Source: Thermoanaerobacterium sp. RBIITD (GTDB lineage: Bacteria > Bacillota > Thermoanaerobacteria > Thermoanaerobacterales > Thermoanaerobacteraceae). Taken from it: a stretch of DNA of 64,000 nucleotides. Positions 25,862 through 34,120 of this stretch are shown here, in pieces (the first letter of the stretch is position 1; every line of letters begins with the position of its first letter). Location: assembly GCF_900205865.1 (NCBI RefSeq), contig NZ_LT906662.1:2927411-2991410 (forward strand), written 5' to 3'. A program made the translations under genes and the position numbers. The notes beneath the pieces are model-generated. The model searched no databases. It was not told where the DNA came from and worked only from the letters and a program-made list of their open reading frames with translations.

Positions 25862-27133
25862 GTGTTTATTGATACTGCTAAAATTTATATAAGGTCAGGC
25901 AATGGTGGCAATGGTGTAATTTCTTTTCGAAGAGAAAAATATGTAGCTTATGGAGGTCCGGATGGCGGCGACGGTGGAAAAGGTGGAGATGTAATATTTA
26001 TAGCAGACCCAAATATGTCAACACTTATGGATTTTAGATATAAGAGAAAGTATGTAGCATTAAACGGTGAAAACGGACAAGGAAATAAAAAATATGGGAA
26101 AGATGCCGAAGATTTGTATATAAAAATTCCGGTAGGGACACAGATAATAAGAGATGATACAAATGAAATAATTGCGGACCTTACAAAGCCCGGTCAAAAG
26201 GCAATTGTTTTAAAGGGTGGAAAGGGAGGAAGGGGGAACGCAAAATTTGCTACACCAACATTAAAGACACCAAGATTTGCAGAAAGCGGTGAGGAGGGAA
26301 AGGAACTCTATGTAAGACTCGAATTAAAATTACTTGCGGATGTTGGCCTCGTTGGATTTCCAAATGCCGGAAAATCTACATTACTTGCGGCTTGTACAAA
26401 AGCAAAGCCAAAAATTGCAGACTATCCCTTTACAACACTTTCACCGAACCTTGGTGTGGTCTTTCATAAGGGAAAGTCCTTTGTTATAGCTGATATACCT
26501 GGACTTATAGAGGGTGCTCATAATGGTGAAGGTCTTGGATACGATTTTTTACGACATATAGAAAGAACGAAATTGATTTTGCATGTTGTAGATATATCTA
26601 ATCAAACTACTGACCCGATAAAAAATTTTAAGAAAATTAATAATGAACTATATCTTTATAGCGATAAATTAAAAAAATTTCCTCAGATAGTTGTATTAAA
26701 TAAAATAGATGCTGTTGATTTAAAGGAAATGGATATTGATGCTGTAGAGAGTAAAATTAAGGAAATGGGATATGATGTCTATAAAATATCTGCAATGTCA
26801 GGTGCAGGTATAGACAGTTTGCTTGATAAAACTATAGAAATTCTTGATAAAATAAAAGTCGACATAGAAGCTAACACCGAAGATGTTATAATATATGACA
26901 TGCCCAAAGAGGAAGAGACCGTTAATATAGATATAAAAGATGGTACATTTTATTTAAGTGGAAGTAAAATTGACAGACTTTTAAAAAGGGTTAATTTGCA
27001 AGATGAAAATTCCTTAAGATATTTTGAGAAAAATTTAAAGAAAACAGGAATAATCGAAGAACTAAAAGAAAAAGGGCTTAAAGATGGTGATATAATAAAT
27101 GTAAGAGATTTTGAATTCGAATATTATGATTAA
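25862..27133 (+). CDS. obgE: GTPase Obg/CgtA
   Basis: A 423-residue Obg with GTG start 25862 (GGGTAGGTGAT upstream). The glycine-rich Obg fold is at the N-terminus (GNGGNGVISFRREKYVAYGG, DGGDGGKGGDV), the G domain follows (GFPNAGKSTLLAACTKAKP, DIPGLIEGAHNGEGLG, LNKID), and an OCT-type C-terminal domain of about 70 residues ends the protein (SGSKIDRLLKRVNLQDENSL). It takes part in 50S subunit assembly and stress signalling, and in Bacillus is needed for sporulation initiation. Coupling with the Spo0B-like gene mirrors the Bacillus spo0B-obg operon. Confidence 0.97.
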   Translation: MFIDTAKIYIRSGNGGNGVISFRREKYVAYGGPDGGDGGKGGDVIFIADPNMSTLMDFRYKRKYVALNGENGQGNKKYGKDAEDLYIKIPVGTQIIRDDTNEIIADLTKPGQKAIVLKGGKGGRGNAKFATPTLKTPRFAESGEEGKELYVRLELKLLADVGLVGFPNAGKSTLLAACTKAKPKIADYPFTTLSPNLGVVFHKGKSFVIADIPGLIEGAHNGEGLGYDFLRHIERTKLILHVVDISNQTTDPIKNFKKINNELYLYSDKLKKFPQIVVLNKIDAVDLKEMDIDAVESKIKEMGYDVYKISAMSGAGIDSLLDKTIEILDKIKVDIEANTEDVIIYDMPKEEETVNIDIKDGTFYLSGSKIDRLLKRVNLQDENSLRYFEKNLKKTGIIEELKEKGLKDGDIINVRDFEFEYYD

Positions 27134-27362
27134 AGGTGGATAAGTCAATTTTAAATCATTCTAAAAAAATTGAAAAATTTCTTGATTAACAATATATACA
27201 GTTGTTAGTGAACATTAAATATTGTATAATATATAAAAGTAATAATAAAAATTCTTTTGGGAAAAGTGAAACATTTTTGCTTCTTACATTGTGGAAGGTA
27301 ATAGATTGAAGAATCTTCATACTTTCATTTGTGAGATAAAATATTGTGGAGGACATTCATAT

Positions 27363-27986
27363 ATGACTAATGATAAATTAAGGCTTGGTATTATGGGTGG
27401 AACATTTGATCCGATACATTTTGGGCATCTTGTAACAGCAGAAGCAGTGAGAGATAAATTTAATCTTGACAAAGTTATATTTGTTCCTTCAGGGAATCCA
27501 CCACATAAGATTAAAAGAAGCATTACGGACAAAAAAGTAAGATATCTAATGACGATACTTGCAACAGTTACAAATCCTTATTTTGAAGTATCCGCTATTG
27601 AGATAGAAAGAGAAGGCTACACATATACGATTGATACTATAAAAGAGTTTAAAAAAATATATGGTGATTCGACAGATATTTATTTTATTACTGGAGCAGA
27701 TGCTATACTTGAAATACTGACATGGAAAAATGCCGAAGAACTTTTGGATATATGCAATTTTGTTGCTGCAACAAGACCCGGATATGCAAATGACACAATA
27801 AATAGTAAAATAAAGTATATAAAAAGAATGTTTAATAAAGATATTTTTCAAGTAACTGTGCCATCACTAGCTATATCTTCAACAGATATAAGAAATAGAG
27901 TATTTGAGGGAAGACCAATTAAATATTTGCTTCCTGAATCTGTAGAAAGATATATTGAAAAATGCGGACTTTATAAAAGAAGGTGA
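27363..27986 (+). CDS. nadD: Nicotinate-nucleotide adenylyltransferase
   Basis: A 207-residue NadD from ATG 27363, with GTGGAGGAC upstream; a longer in-frame TTG start at 27291 adds non-family residues. Motifs are [20 protein letters not shown] (nucleotidyl-transfer GxFxPxHxGH), [19 protein letters not shown] and the C-terminal [12 protein letters not shown]. It adenylates nicotinate mononucleotide on the way to NAD. A TATAAT at 27235-27240 suggests a promoter about 120 nt upstream; see findings for an inverted repeat near it. yqeK follows after 4 nt. Confidence 0.95.
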   Translation: MTNDKLRLGIMGGTFDPIHFGHLVTAEAVRDKFNLDKVIFVPSGNPPHKIKRSITDKKVRYLMTILATVTNPYFEVSAIEIEREGYTYTIDTIKEFKKIYGDSTDIYFITGADAILEILTWKNAEELLDICNFVAATRPGYANDTINSKIKYIKRMFNKDIFQVTVPSLAISSTDIRNRVFEGRPIKYLLPESVERYIEKCGLYKRR

Positions 27987-27990
27987 CATT

Positions 27991-28572
27991 ATGAATGTGG
28001 ATTTTTATATAGATAGACTTAAAACTTTATTAAATGAAAAGAGATTTAAACACTCCATAGGTGTAATGGATACGGCAGTGAAACTAGCAGAGCGGTATGG
28101 TGCAGATGTAGAAAAGGCTAGAGTAGCAGGACTTTTACATGACTGTGCAAAAAATTTAAGTAGTGAAGAATTAATTGCACTTGCAGAAAAATATAACATT
28201 GAATTAGATGATGTATTAAGGCATTCACCATTTTTATTGCACGGACCTGTTGGTGGATATTTAATAAGAGACAATTTTGGAGTATGTGATGAAGAAATTA
28301 AAAGAGCAGTTATGCTACACACAACAGGTGACAAAGATATGACACTTCTTGACAAGATAATATTTTTGGCGGATTTTATTGAACCTGGAAGAGACTTTGA
28401 AGGAGTAGATGTTTTGAGAAAAACTGCAGACGAAGACCTTGACAAAGCAGTTATTATGGCTCTTGATAGGACAATCGAGTTTGTAATAAAAAATAATCAA
28501 CTGTTGTACAATAAGACTGTTATTGCACGCAATGATATGCTTATAAAATTAGAAAAATCTAACATTAATTAA
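27991..28572 (+). CDS. yqeK: HD-domain hydrolase YqeK
   Basis: A 193-residue HD protein from ATG 27991 (AGAAGGTGAC upstream). Metal-site residues are in RFKHSIGVMDTA (His), AGLLHDCAKNL (HD), RHSPFLLHGPVGG and the later DKIIFLADFIEPGRDF, in the YqeK order. YqeK proteins hydrolyse diadenosine tetraphosphate symmetrically to ADP. Position between nadD and rsfS is the standard Firmicutes arrangement. Confidence 0.93.
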   Translation: MNVDFYIDRLKTLLNEKRFKHSIGVMDTAVKLAERYGADVEKARVAGLLHDCAKNLSSEELIALAEKYNIELDDVLRHSPFLLHGPVGGYLIRDNFGVCDEEIKRAVMLHTTGDKDMTLLDKIIFLADFIEPGRDFEGVDVLRKTADEDLDKAVIMALDRTIEFVIKNNQLLYNKTVIARNDMLIKLEKSNIN

Positions 28573-28641
28573 ATAGGCATTATTTTAATAGTAAATTGAA
28601 ACAATATTTATCAAAAAATAATGTTTTCGGAGGGTTTGTCA

Positions 28642-29004
28642 TTGTATAAAGACAGTAGTGAATTAACTTTTAAAATTTTAAAGATTCTTGATAATAAAAA
28701 AGCCATTGATTTAAAAGCACTATATGTAGGAGATTTGACGACTGTAGCAGACTATTTTATTATAGCAAGTGGTACTTCAATAACACATGTTAAATCATTG
28801 TGTGATGAAGTGGAAGAAAAGTTGAATGAAGATGGTGTACCGGTAAACCACATCGAAGGATACAATAGTGCAAGGTGGATTTTAATGGACTATGGCAACG
28901 TAGTTGTTCACATCTTTACAAAAGATGAAAGAGATTTTTATTCGTTAGAAAGACTTTGGAGTGACGCGAAAGAAATAGTACTTGACAAGCTAATATTTGA
29001 TTAG
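28642..29004 (+). CDS. rsfS: Ribosome silencing factor RsfS
   Basis: 120 residues from TTG 28642, 9 nt after CGGAGGG; ATG 28621 would overlap that ribosome site. Family parts are ILDNKKAIDLKALYVGDLT, VADYFIIASGTSITHVKSLC and NHIEGYNSARWILMDYGNVV-VHIFTKDERDFYSLERLW. RsfS binds L14 on the 50S subunit and blocks subunit joining when nutrients are low. A hairpin terminator follows. Confidence 0.95.
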   Translation: MYKDSSELTFKILKILDNKKAIDLKALYVGDLTTVADYFIIASGTSITHVKSLCDEVEEKLNEDGVPVNHIEGYNSARWILMDYGNVVVHIFTKDERDFYSLERLWSDAKEIVLDKLIFD

Positions 29005-29021
29005 TATAATATTTTTAATAT

Positions 29022-29064
29022 AAACCTCTCAGGCCTGCATATATAAGGCAGCGAGGTTTTTTTC
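29022..29064 (+). terminator. Terminator after nadD-yqeK-rsfS
   Basis: AAACCTC (29022-29028) pairs with GAGGTTT (29053-29059), the loop can form extra GC pairs, and seven T residues end the element. Confidence 0.8.
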
Positions 29065-29141
29065 GTAATAATTTATTCAATAAAATATATAATATTTAAA
29101 TTAGTTTAATTAACATTTAGAAGTTTTGGGGGGGGATAAAA

Positions 29142-29798
29142 GTGCCATCGAAAACGCATCCTATTTTAAAGAACATGATACCTGTTGTAGAAAGTATTGC
29201 AAAAACATTTGGCAAAAACTGTGAAGTTGTACTTTATGACTTTTCTAATTTACAGAGTTCTGTTATCGCAGTTGGTAATGGCCACATAACTGGCAGAGAA
29301 GTTGGTAACCCAATACCTGAGATTATTTTAAAAGCATTAAAATCCAATAAAACTGATAATGAAGTTAATTTTAAAAGTAAGGGTAAAGATGGAAAAATAT
29401 TAAAATCTACTACTGTTTATTTTAAAGATGACAGTGGAAGACCAATTGGGTGTTTATGCATAAATATTGATATCTCAGAATATATTATGGTAAAGAATAC
29501 ACTTCAAGACCTTTGCGAGATAAACGATGGTGAGGAATTATCTGCCGAGCCTTATAGCGGAAATGTTAATGATGTCCTTGAAAATATAGTAAATACTACA
29601 ATTGAGAATTATGGAAAACCTGTGAATTTTATGTCTAAGGAAGAAAAAGTAAATATGGTAAAAATGCTCGATGCTAAAGGTACATTCCTCATAAGAGGCG
29701 CGATTGACTATGTGGCAAAAATATTATGTGTATCGAGATATACAATATATAATTATCTTGATGAAATAAGGGTTGGTGATGATTTAAGCAAATACTAA
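29142..29798 (+). CDS. YheO/DauR-like PAS-HTH transcriptional regulator
   Basis: A 218-residue protein. The N-terminal 120 residues are a YheO-type PAS domain (FGKNCEVVLYDFSNLQSSVI, GNGHITGREVGNPIPE, DDSGRPIGCLCINIDIS), and the C-terminal 60 residues are the HTH_22-type helix-turn-helix (GTFLIRGAIDYVAKILCVS, RYTIYNYLDEI). The ligand is unknown; relatives respond to amino-acid-related compounds such as D-arginine. GTG start 29142 lies behind a run of eight G residues (29128-29135), which acts as ribosome site. It precedes the c-di-AMP riboswitch operon on the same strand and may regulate or sense its product, but a separate promoter lies between them. Confidence 0.85.
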   Translation: MPSKTHPILKNMIPVVESIAKTFGKNCEVVLYDFSNLQSSVIAVGNGHITGREVGNPIPEIILKALKSNKTDNEVNFKSKGKDGKILKSTTVYFKDDSGRPIGCLCINIDISEYIMVKNTLQDLCEINDGEELSAEPYSGNVNDVLENIVNTTIENYGKPVNFMSKEEKVNMVKMLDAKGTFLIRGAIDYVAKILCVSRYTIYNYLDEIRVGDDLSKY

Positions 29799-29805
29799 AA
29801 TAAAT

Positions 29806-29834
29806 TTGCAATACTAAGACAAAAATGGTATAAT
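29806..29834 (+). promoter_or_regulatory. Promoter of the riboswitch operon
   Basis: TTGCAA at 29806-29811, a 17-bp spacer and TATAAT at 29829-29834. Transcription should start near 29841, just before the riboswitch aptamer. Confidence 0.8.
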
Positions 29835-29850
29835 TTATATAACTTAATAT

Positions 29851-29975
29851 GATGCTAAACGCTTAATTCATAAGAAGCGGGGGACCCAGTTAAAGGGGTG
29901 AATCCATATTGCATGGAAGGGTTATCTTTCGATCCTAACCCGTCAGCTAACCTCGTAAGCGTTGAAAGAGGAGGA
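29851..29975 (+). ncRNA. ydaO/yuaA-type cyclic di-AMP riboswitch
   Basis: The outer stem pairs AACGCTTA (29858-29865) with TAAGCGTT (29956-29963). Inside are the conserved blocks AGCGGGGGACCCAGTT, GGGGTGAATCC, AAGGGTTATC with CCTAACCCGTCAGCTAACCT, and the 3' part CTCGTAAGCGTTGAAAGAGG, all as in the ydaO motif. Known members bind c-di-AMP and usually switch genes off when it is abundant. Ends are approximate. The usual targets are potassium transport, wall hydrolases and osmolyte genes, so control of an opine-dehydrogenase operon is unusual. Confidence 0.9.
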
Positions 29976-29981
29976 GATAGC

Positions 29982-30014
29982 ATGGATATATTCGGTTATA
30001 AGTCCTTCTACTAG
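29982..30014 (+). CDS. Possible 10-residue leader peptide in the riboswitch tail
   Basis: GAGGAGG ends the aptamer and is followed 6 nt later by ATG 29982 and an open frame MDIFGYKSFY ending in TAG. The last four codons fall in the sequence that can pair with the ribosome site of the next gene (30004-30012 with 30065-30073). If translated, ribosomes would keep that site open. It may also be chance, because the purine-rich block is a conserved part of the riboswitch. Confidence 0.35.
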   Translation: MDIFGYKSFY

Positions 30015-30025
30015 TAACCGTGTTC

Positions 30026-30054
30026 AGGCTGTAGATTTTCTCTATAGCTTTTTT
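30026..30054 (+). terminator. Expression-platform terminator of the riboswitch
   Basis: AGGCTGTAGA (30026-30035) pairs with TCTATAGCTT (30041-30050) around a 5-nt loop, and a T-run to 30054 follows. An outer stem (CCTTCTACT 30004-30012 with AGTAGAAGG 30065-30073, and GTAAC 30014-30018 with GTTAC 30055-30059) encloses it and covers the next gene's ribosome site. Confidence 0.75.
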
Positions 30055-30085
30055 GTTACCCAAAAGTAGAAGGAGGTCGTGTACA

Positions 30086-31186
30086 ATGAAGTTACCATCT
30101 TTTGCAGTAATTGGAGCTGGAAATGGCGGTCAGGCAATGGCGGCACATCTTTCTTTGATGGGATTTTCAGTCAATCTTTATAATAGGACGTATGAAAAAC
30201 TTATTCAAATATTAAATAATGGTGGTATATATCTTGAGGGCCCAACAAATGGTTTTGGTGAAATAAACAAAATTACTGATGATATCGAAGAAGCAATAAG
30301 CAATGTAGATATTATAATGGTAACTATTCCGGCATCAGGACATTCTGATATAGCATATGAAATGTTACCATATCTAAAAAGTGGTCAAATAATAGTTTTA
30401 AATCCTGGAAGAACATTCGGAGCAATTGAATTTTACAATATTATTATTAAGAGAAATGATATCGATGTTACAATATCAGAAACAGATACATTTATTTATG
30501 CATGTAGGTCAAATAATGGTGTTGCTAAGATTTACAGAATAAAAGATGTCGTATCATTAGCTGCAATACCTTCGTGGAGAACAAATTATGTTGTTAATCT
30601 TTTGAATTTAGCATATACACAAATCATTCCGGCTGAAAATGTTTTAGTTACAAGCTTAAATAATATAGGTTCGATATTTCATCCAACACCAACTCTTTTA
30701 AATTCTGCGCGAATAGAGACAACAGATGGAAATTTTCAATATTATTTAGAAGGTATATCACCATCTGTAGCAAAAATACTAGAAAGAATAGATAAAGAAA
30801 GAATAGCAGTTGCACATGCACTTGGTGTAAATGCCGTTACAGCATTAGACTGGCTAAAAGAAACTTATGGTTCACATGGGGATAATCTATATGAGGCAAT
30901 ACAAGATACTGATGCATATAGAGGCTTGTCAGCACCAAAGACACTTGAGTGCAGATACATTTTTGAAGATGTTCCGATGAGCCTTGTACCAATTTCATCT
31001 ATAGGAAAACAGTTGGGGATTCCTACACATACAATTGACTCAGTAATCCATCTAGCATCTTGCATGCACGAAAAGAACTACTGGAAAATTGGCAGAACAG
31101 CTCAAAAACTTGGGCTTGAAGGTAAAAGTGCTGATGAGATTAGAAATATTGCATGTGGTGTAAAGGAGGAGATTACGGTCGCATGA
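30086..31186 (+). CDS. NAD/NADP octopine/nopaline (opine) dehydrogenase family protein
   Basis: A 366-residue enzyme from ATG 30086 (AGAAGGAGGTC upstream). The N-terminal Rossmann domain opens FAVIGAGNGGQAMAAHLSLM and continues with VDIIMVTIPASGHSDIAYEM. The C-terminal helical domain shows the opine-family His in NNIGSIFHPTPTLLNSARI, followed by KERIAVAHALGVNAVTALDW and YRGLSAPKTLECRYIFEDVP. Opine dehydrogenases join an amino acid and a 2-oxo acid by reductive amination. Substrates cannot be named. It is the first gene behind the c-di-AMP riboswitch and overlaps the B12-protein gene by 4 nt, so both should be made together. Confidence 0.88.
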   Translation: MKLPSFAVIGAGNGGQAMAAHLSLMGFSVNLYNRTYEKLIQILNNGGIYLEGPTNGFGEINKITDDIEEAISNVDIIMVTIPASGHSDIAYEMLPYLKSGQIIVLNPGRTFGAIEFYNIIIKRNDIDVTISETDTFIYACRSNNGVAKIYRIKDVVSLAAIPSWRTNYVVNLLNLAYTQIIPAENVLVTSLNNIGSIFHPTPTLLNSARIETTDGNFQYYLEGISPSVAKILERIDKERIAVAHALGVNAVTALDWLKETYGSHGDNLYEAIQDTDAYRGLSAPKTLECRYIFEDVPMSLVPISSIGKQLGIPTHTIDSVIHLASCMHEKNYWKIGRTAQKLGLEGKSADEIRNIACGVKEEITVA

Positions 31187-32835
31187 AAAAATTAATTATT
31201 GCAGCATCATTAGAAAATGATGTACATGTAGCTGGTGTTTTTAATTTTTTAAGATTAGCAGAAAAGGAAGGGTATGCTACTCAATTTTTAGGTCCCGCAA
31301 CTTCGATTGATAATCTTATAAATAATGTAATAAATAAGAAACCGGATATTGTTGGTGTAAGCTACAGATTAACATCAGATTCACTTAAAAATATTTTAAA
31401 GACTTTAAAAAGTAAAATAGATTATTATGATCTTAACAAAATAAGATGGATTTTTGGTGGTACAGAGCCTAACGCAATAGTTGCGAAAGAGTCAGGAATT
31501 TTTGAAGCTATATTTGACGGTACAAATGGTGATGAGTATACAATATCATATTTGAAAGGTAATAAAATTACCATTGGTGAAGAAATGTATGAACAGGATA
31601 TAATAAGCAGGATAAATGAAAGTTATCCATACCCTGTAATAAGACACCATTTTGGACTACCTTCATTTGAAGATACACTTAAAGGAATTAAAAAAATAGC
31701 AGAGGAGAAAATACTGGATGTAATTTCACTTGCACCGGATCAAAACACTCAAGAGCATTTCTTTGATAAAAAATACAATAAATCTCTTGATGGTGCAGGT
31801 GGTGTTCCTTTAAGGACTGAAGAAGATTTTAGAAGACTTTATGAGGCATCAAGGTGCGGCAACTATCCATTATTGAGATGCTATAGCGGTACAAATGACA
31901 TTTTTAAAATGGCGAAAATGCTTAAAAACACTATTCATAATGCATGGGCTGCAATTCCATTATGTTGGTATAATATATTAGATGGGAGGGGTCCAAGACA
32001 GGTAGAAGAGGCAATAGCAGAAAATCAAAAACTGATGAAGTGGCATGCAGATCAAAATATACCTGTTGAAGTAAATGAAGCACATCATTGGAGCTTAAGG
32101 GATGCTCATGACGCTATATGTGTTGCTGCAAGTTACTTAGCTGCATATAATGCTAAAAAAATGGGTGTTAAAAATTATATAGCTCAATTTATGTTTAATG
32201 TTCCACCATCTATTTCACCAAAAATGGATCTTGCAAAAATGTTAGCATCTATAGAGATGATTGAAAGCCTTGAAGATAAAAATTTTAAAGTTATAAGACA
32301 GGCAAGGGCTGGCCTTGCCAGTATGCCGCAGGACCTTTATGAAGCTAAAGGGCAGCTTGCATCGAGTGCGTATCTATCAATGGCAATTAAACCGCACATT
32401 TATCATGTTGTAGGTTTTTGTGAAGCACATCATGCGGCAACACCAGATGATATTATAGAAAGCGTAAAAATTGTAAAAGCTGTAATAAAAAATACACTTT
32501 CGGGTATGGTAGATTTCACAAAAGATAGTGATATAATAATACGCAAAAATGTGCTTATTAATGATGCAAATATTATACTAAAAGGTATTAAAGATTTAAA
32601 TGAATATTGCAATGACCCATTATCAGATCCACACTCACTATCGATAGCTATAAAAACGGGGATATTAGATGCTCCACATCTTAAAGGGAATAAGAGCGCA
32701 AGAGGAGCACTACAAACTAAAGTGGTAAATGGAGCATGTTATGCATATGATTACGAAAATGATAGAATTATATCTGAAGAAGAAAGAGTTTCAAAAATCC
32801 TTGATGAATATCAAAAATTAATTGTTGTAGCATAA
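31183..32835 (+). CDS. Cobalamin-binding mutase-like protein of unknown substrate
   Basis: A 550-residue protein from ATG 31183 (AAAGGAGGAG upstream). The first 120 residues form a B12-binding domain with the base-off/His-on signature DVHVAG (DxHxxG) at residue 13, VGVSYRLTSD and WIFGGTEPN. The remaining 430 residues look like the TIM-barrel subunit of glutamate mutase type enzymes, with SRCGNYPLLRCYSGTNDIF, PVEVNEAHHWSLRDAHDAI, YIAQFMFNVPPSISPKMDLA and KPHIYHVVGFCEAHHAATP. Both parts are fused, unlike glutamate mutase with its two subunits. The reaction is unknown; a carbon-skeleton or amino-group migration is plausible. Partnering with an opine dehydrogenase suggests action on an amino-acid-like compound. 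Confidence 0.78.
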   Translation: MKKLIIAASLENDVHVAGVFNFLRLAEKEGYATQFLGPATSIDNLINNVINKKPDIVGVSYRLTSDSLKNILKTLKSKIDYYDLNKIRWIFGGTEPNAIVAKESGIFEAIFDGTNGDEYTISYLKGNKITIGEEMYEQDIISRINESYPYPVIRHHFGLPSFEDTLKGIKKIAEEKILDVISLAPDQNTQEHFFDKKYNKSLDGAGGVPLRTEEDFRRLYEASRCGNYPLLRCYSGTNDIFKMAKMLKNTIHNAWAAIPLCWYNILDGRGPRQVEEAIAENQKLMKWHADQNIPVEVNEAHHWSLRDAHDAICVAASYLAAYNAKKMGVKNYIAQFMFNVPPSISPKMDLAKMLASIEMIESLEDKNFKVIRQARAGLASMPQDLYEAKGQLASSAYLSMAIKPHIYHVVGFCEAHHAATPDDIIESVKIVKAVIKNTLSGMVDFTKDSDIIIRKNVLINDANIILKGIKDLNEYCNDPLSDPHSLSIAIKTGILDAPHLKGNKSARGALQTKVVNGACYAYDYENDRIISEEERVSKILDEYQKLIVVA

Positions 32836-32845
32836 GACAAAGGGA

Positions 32846-32869
32846 AACGCTTATATAAGCGTTCTTTTT
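32846..32869 (+). terminator. Terminator of the riboswitch operon
   Basis: The 18-bp palindrome AACGCTTATATAAGCGTT (32846-32863) is followed by C and five T residues. The arms repeat the outer-stem sequence of the upstream aptamer (AACGCTTA/TAAGCGTT), which may be coincidence. Confidence 0.85.
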
Positions 32870-32959
32870 AATTTTATATAAGATTGTTATTTCTGAAATA
32901 ATGTATTATTATTCTATTGATAGGTACTAAAATAATTAAAGTAAGAGGCGGTGTATATC

Positions 32960-34096
32960 TTGAGTATTGTATCTATAGAAAGATGCAGGACATATAGTAG
33001 CACTGAGGTAAAATCAGCGATTAATAAATGTATTAATAATCTTGGAGGCATTGATAAGTATGTGAAAAAAAGTGATAAAGTATTTTTAAAAGCAAATTTG
33101 CTTAAAAAAAATAAACCCGATGATGCTGTAACGACACATCCTGCTATAGTTGAGGCAGTTGCAAACATTGTAAAAGATATTGGTGCTATACCGATAATAG
33201 GTGACAGTCCATCAGGCCCTTTTAGTGAAAGGGCATTAAAGGGAATTTATGAGTCAACTGGCATGGAAGAGGTTTCAAAGCGAACAGGTGCAGAACTGAA
33301 TTTTATAACGGATGAGCTATCAGTAAAGATACCTGGTGGAAAAGTAATAAAACAAGCGACAATAATGAAAGCAATAATGGATTGTGATTTAATTATTTCA
33401 ATTCCTAAATTAAAGACACACGGTATGACAGTATACACAGGAGCTGTTAAAAATCAGTTCGGAGTAATACCTGGTCTTGTTAAAGCTGGATACCATTTAA
33501 CCATGTCAAACATTAAAGACTTCGCAGATATGCTTATCGACCTTAATAATTTTTTGAGGCCTGTTTTAACCTTTATGGATGCTGTCGTTGGTATGGAAGG
33601 TAATGGACCATCCGCCGGAAAGCCAAAAGATATTGGCCTAATTATTGCATCAAATGATGTATTTTCACTTGATACAGTTGCAACATCAATAATAGGATTA
33701 AAGCCAGAGGATGTGCCTACTGTTTTTATGGCACAAAAAAGAGGATATGGTAAATTAGAAGATATCGATATTAAGGGTCTTAGCATTAACGATGCTAAAG
33801 TAAGTGATTTTGACATACCAACACTGAGAGGTTTTAGCGTTACAGAAAAAATTCCACCATTTTTATCGAAATACATAGATAAATATGTAAAACCATATCC
33901 AGAATTTAATCATGAAATATGTAAAAGCTGCGGTATATGTGTATCGAGTTGCCCACCAAAAGCTCTAAAAATGATTAATAGAAAACCGTTGGTTGATTTA
34001 AAAACATGTATAAGATGCTTTTGCTGTCAAGAATTATGCCCACATAAAGCAGTAAAAATAAAAAGACCTTACTTATCAAAATTTTTATATAGATAA
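32960..34096 (+). CDS. DUF362 domain protein with two [4Fe-4S] clusters
   Basis: 378 residues from TTG 32960 with AGAGGCGG upstream. The N-terminal 290 residues are a DUF362 domain (SDKVFLKANLLKKNKPDDAV, PIIGDSPSGPFSERALKG, DCDLIISIPKLKTHGMTVYT, GAVKNQFGVIPGLVKAGYH). The C-terminus has two ferredoxin-type motifs, CKSCGICVSSCP and CIRCFCCQELCP. The family is common in anaerobes and presumed to be redox active, but no reaction is established. A terminator before and after shows it is a separate unit from the riboswitch operon. Confidence 0.88.
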   Translation: MSIVSIERCRTYSSTEVKSAINKCINNLGGIDKYVKKSDKVFLKANLLKKNKPDDAVTTHPAIVEAVANIVKDIGAIPIIGDSPSGPFSERALKGIYESTGMEEVSKRTGAELNFITDELSVKIPGGKVIKQATIMKAIMDCDLIISIPKLKTHGMTVYTGAVKNQFGVIPGLVKAGYHLTMSNIKDFADMLIDLNNFLRPVLTFMDAVVGMEGNGPSAGKPKDIGLIIASNDVFSLDTVATSIIGLKPEDVPTVFMAQKRGYGKLEDIDIKGLSINDAKVSDFDIPTLRGFSVTEKIPPFLSKYIDKYVKPYPEFNHEICKSCGICVSSCPPKALKMINRKPLVDLKTCIRCFCCQELCPHKAVKIKRPYLSKFLYR

Positions 34097-34120
34097 AAAA
34101 GGGTTTAAAAATTCTTTTTT
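34095..34120. terminator. Weak bidirectional terminator
   Basis: A6 G3 T3 (34095-34106) can pair with AAATTC T6 (34109-34120) using two G-T pairs and a tiny loop. It lies between two convergent genes, where a shared terminator is expected. Confidence 0.4.
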
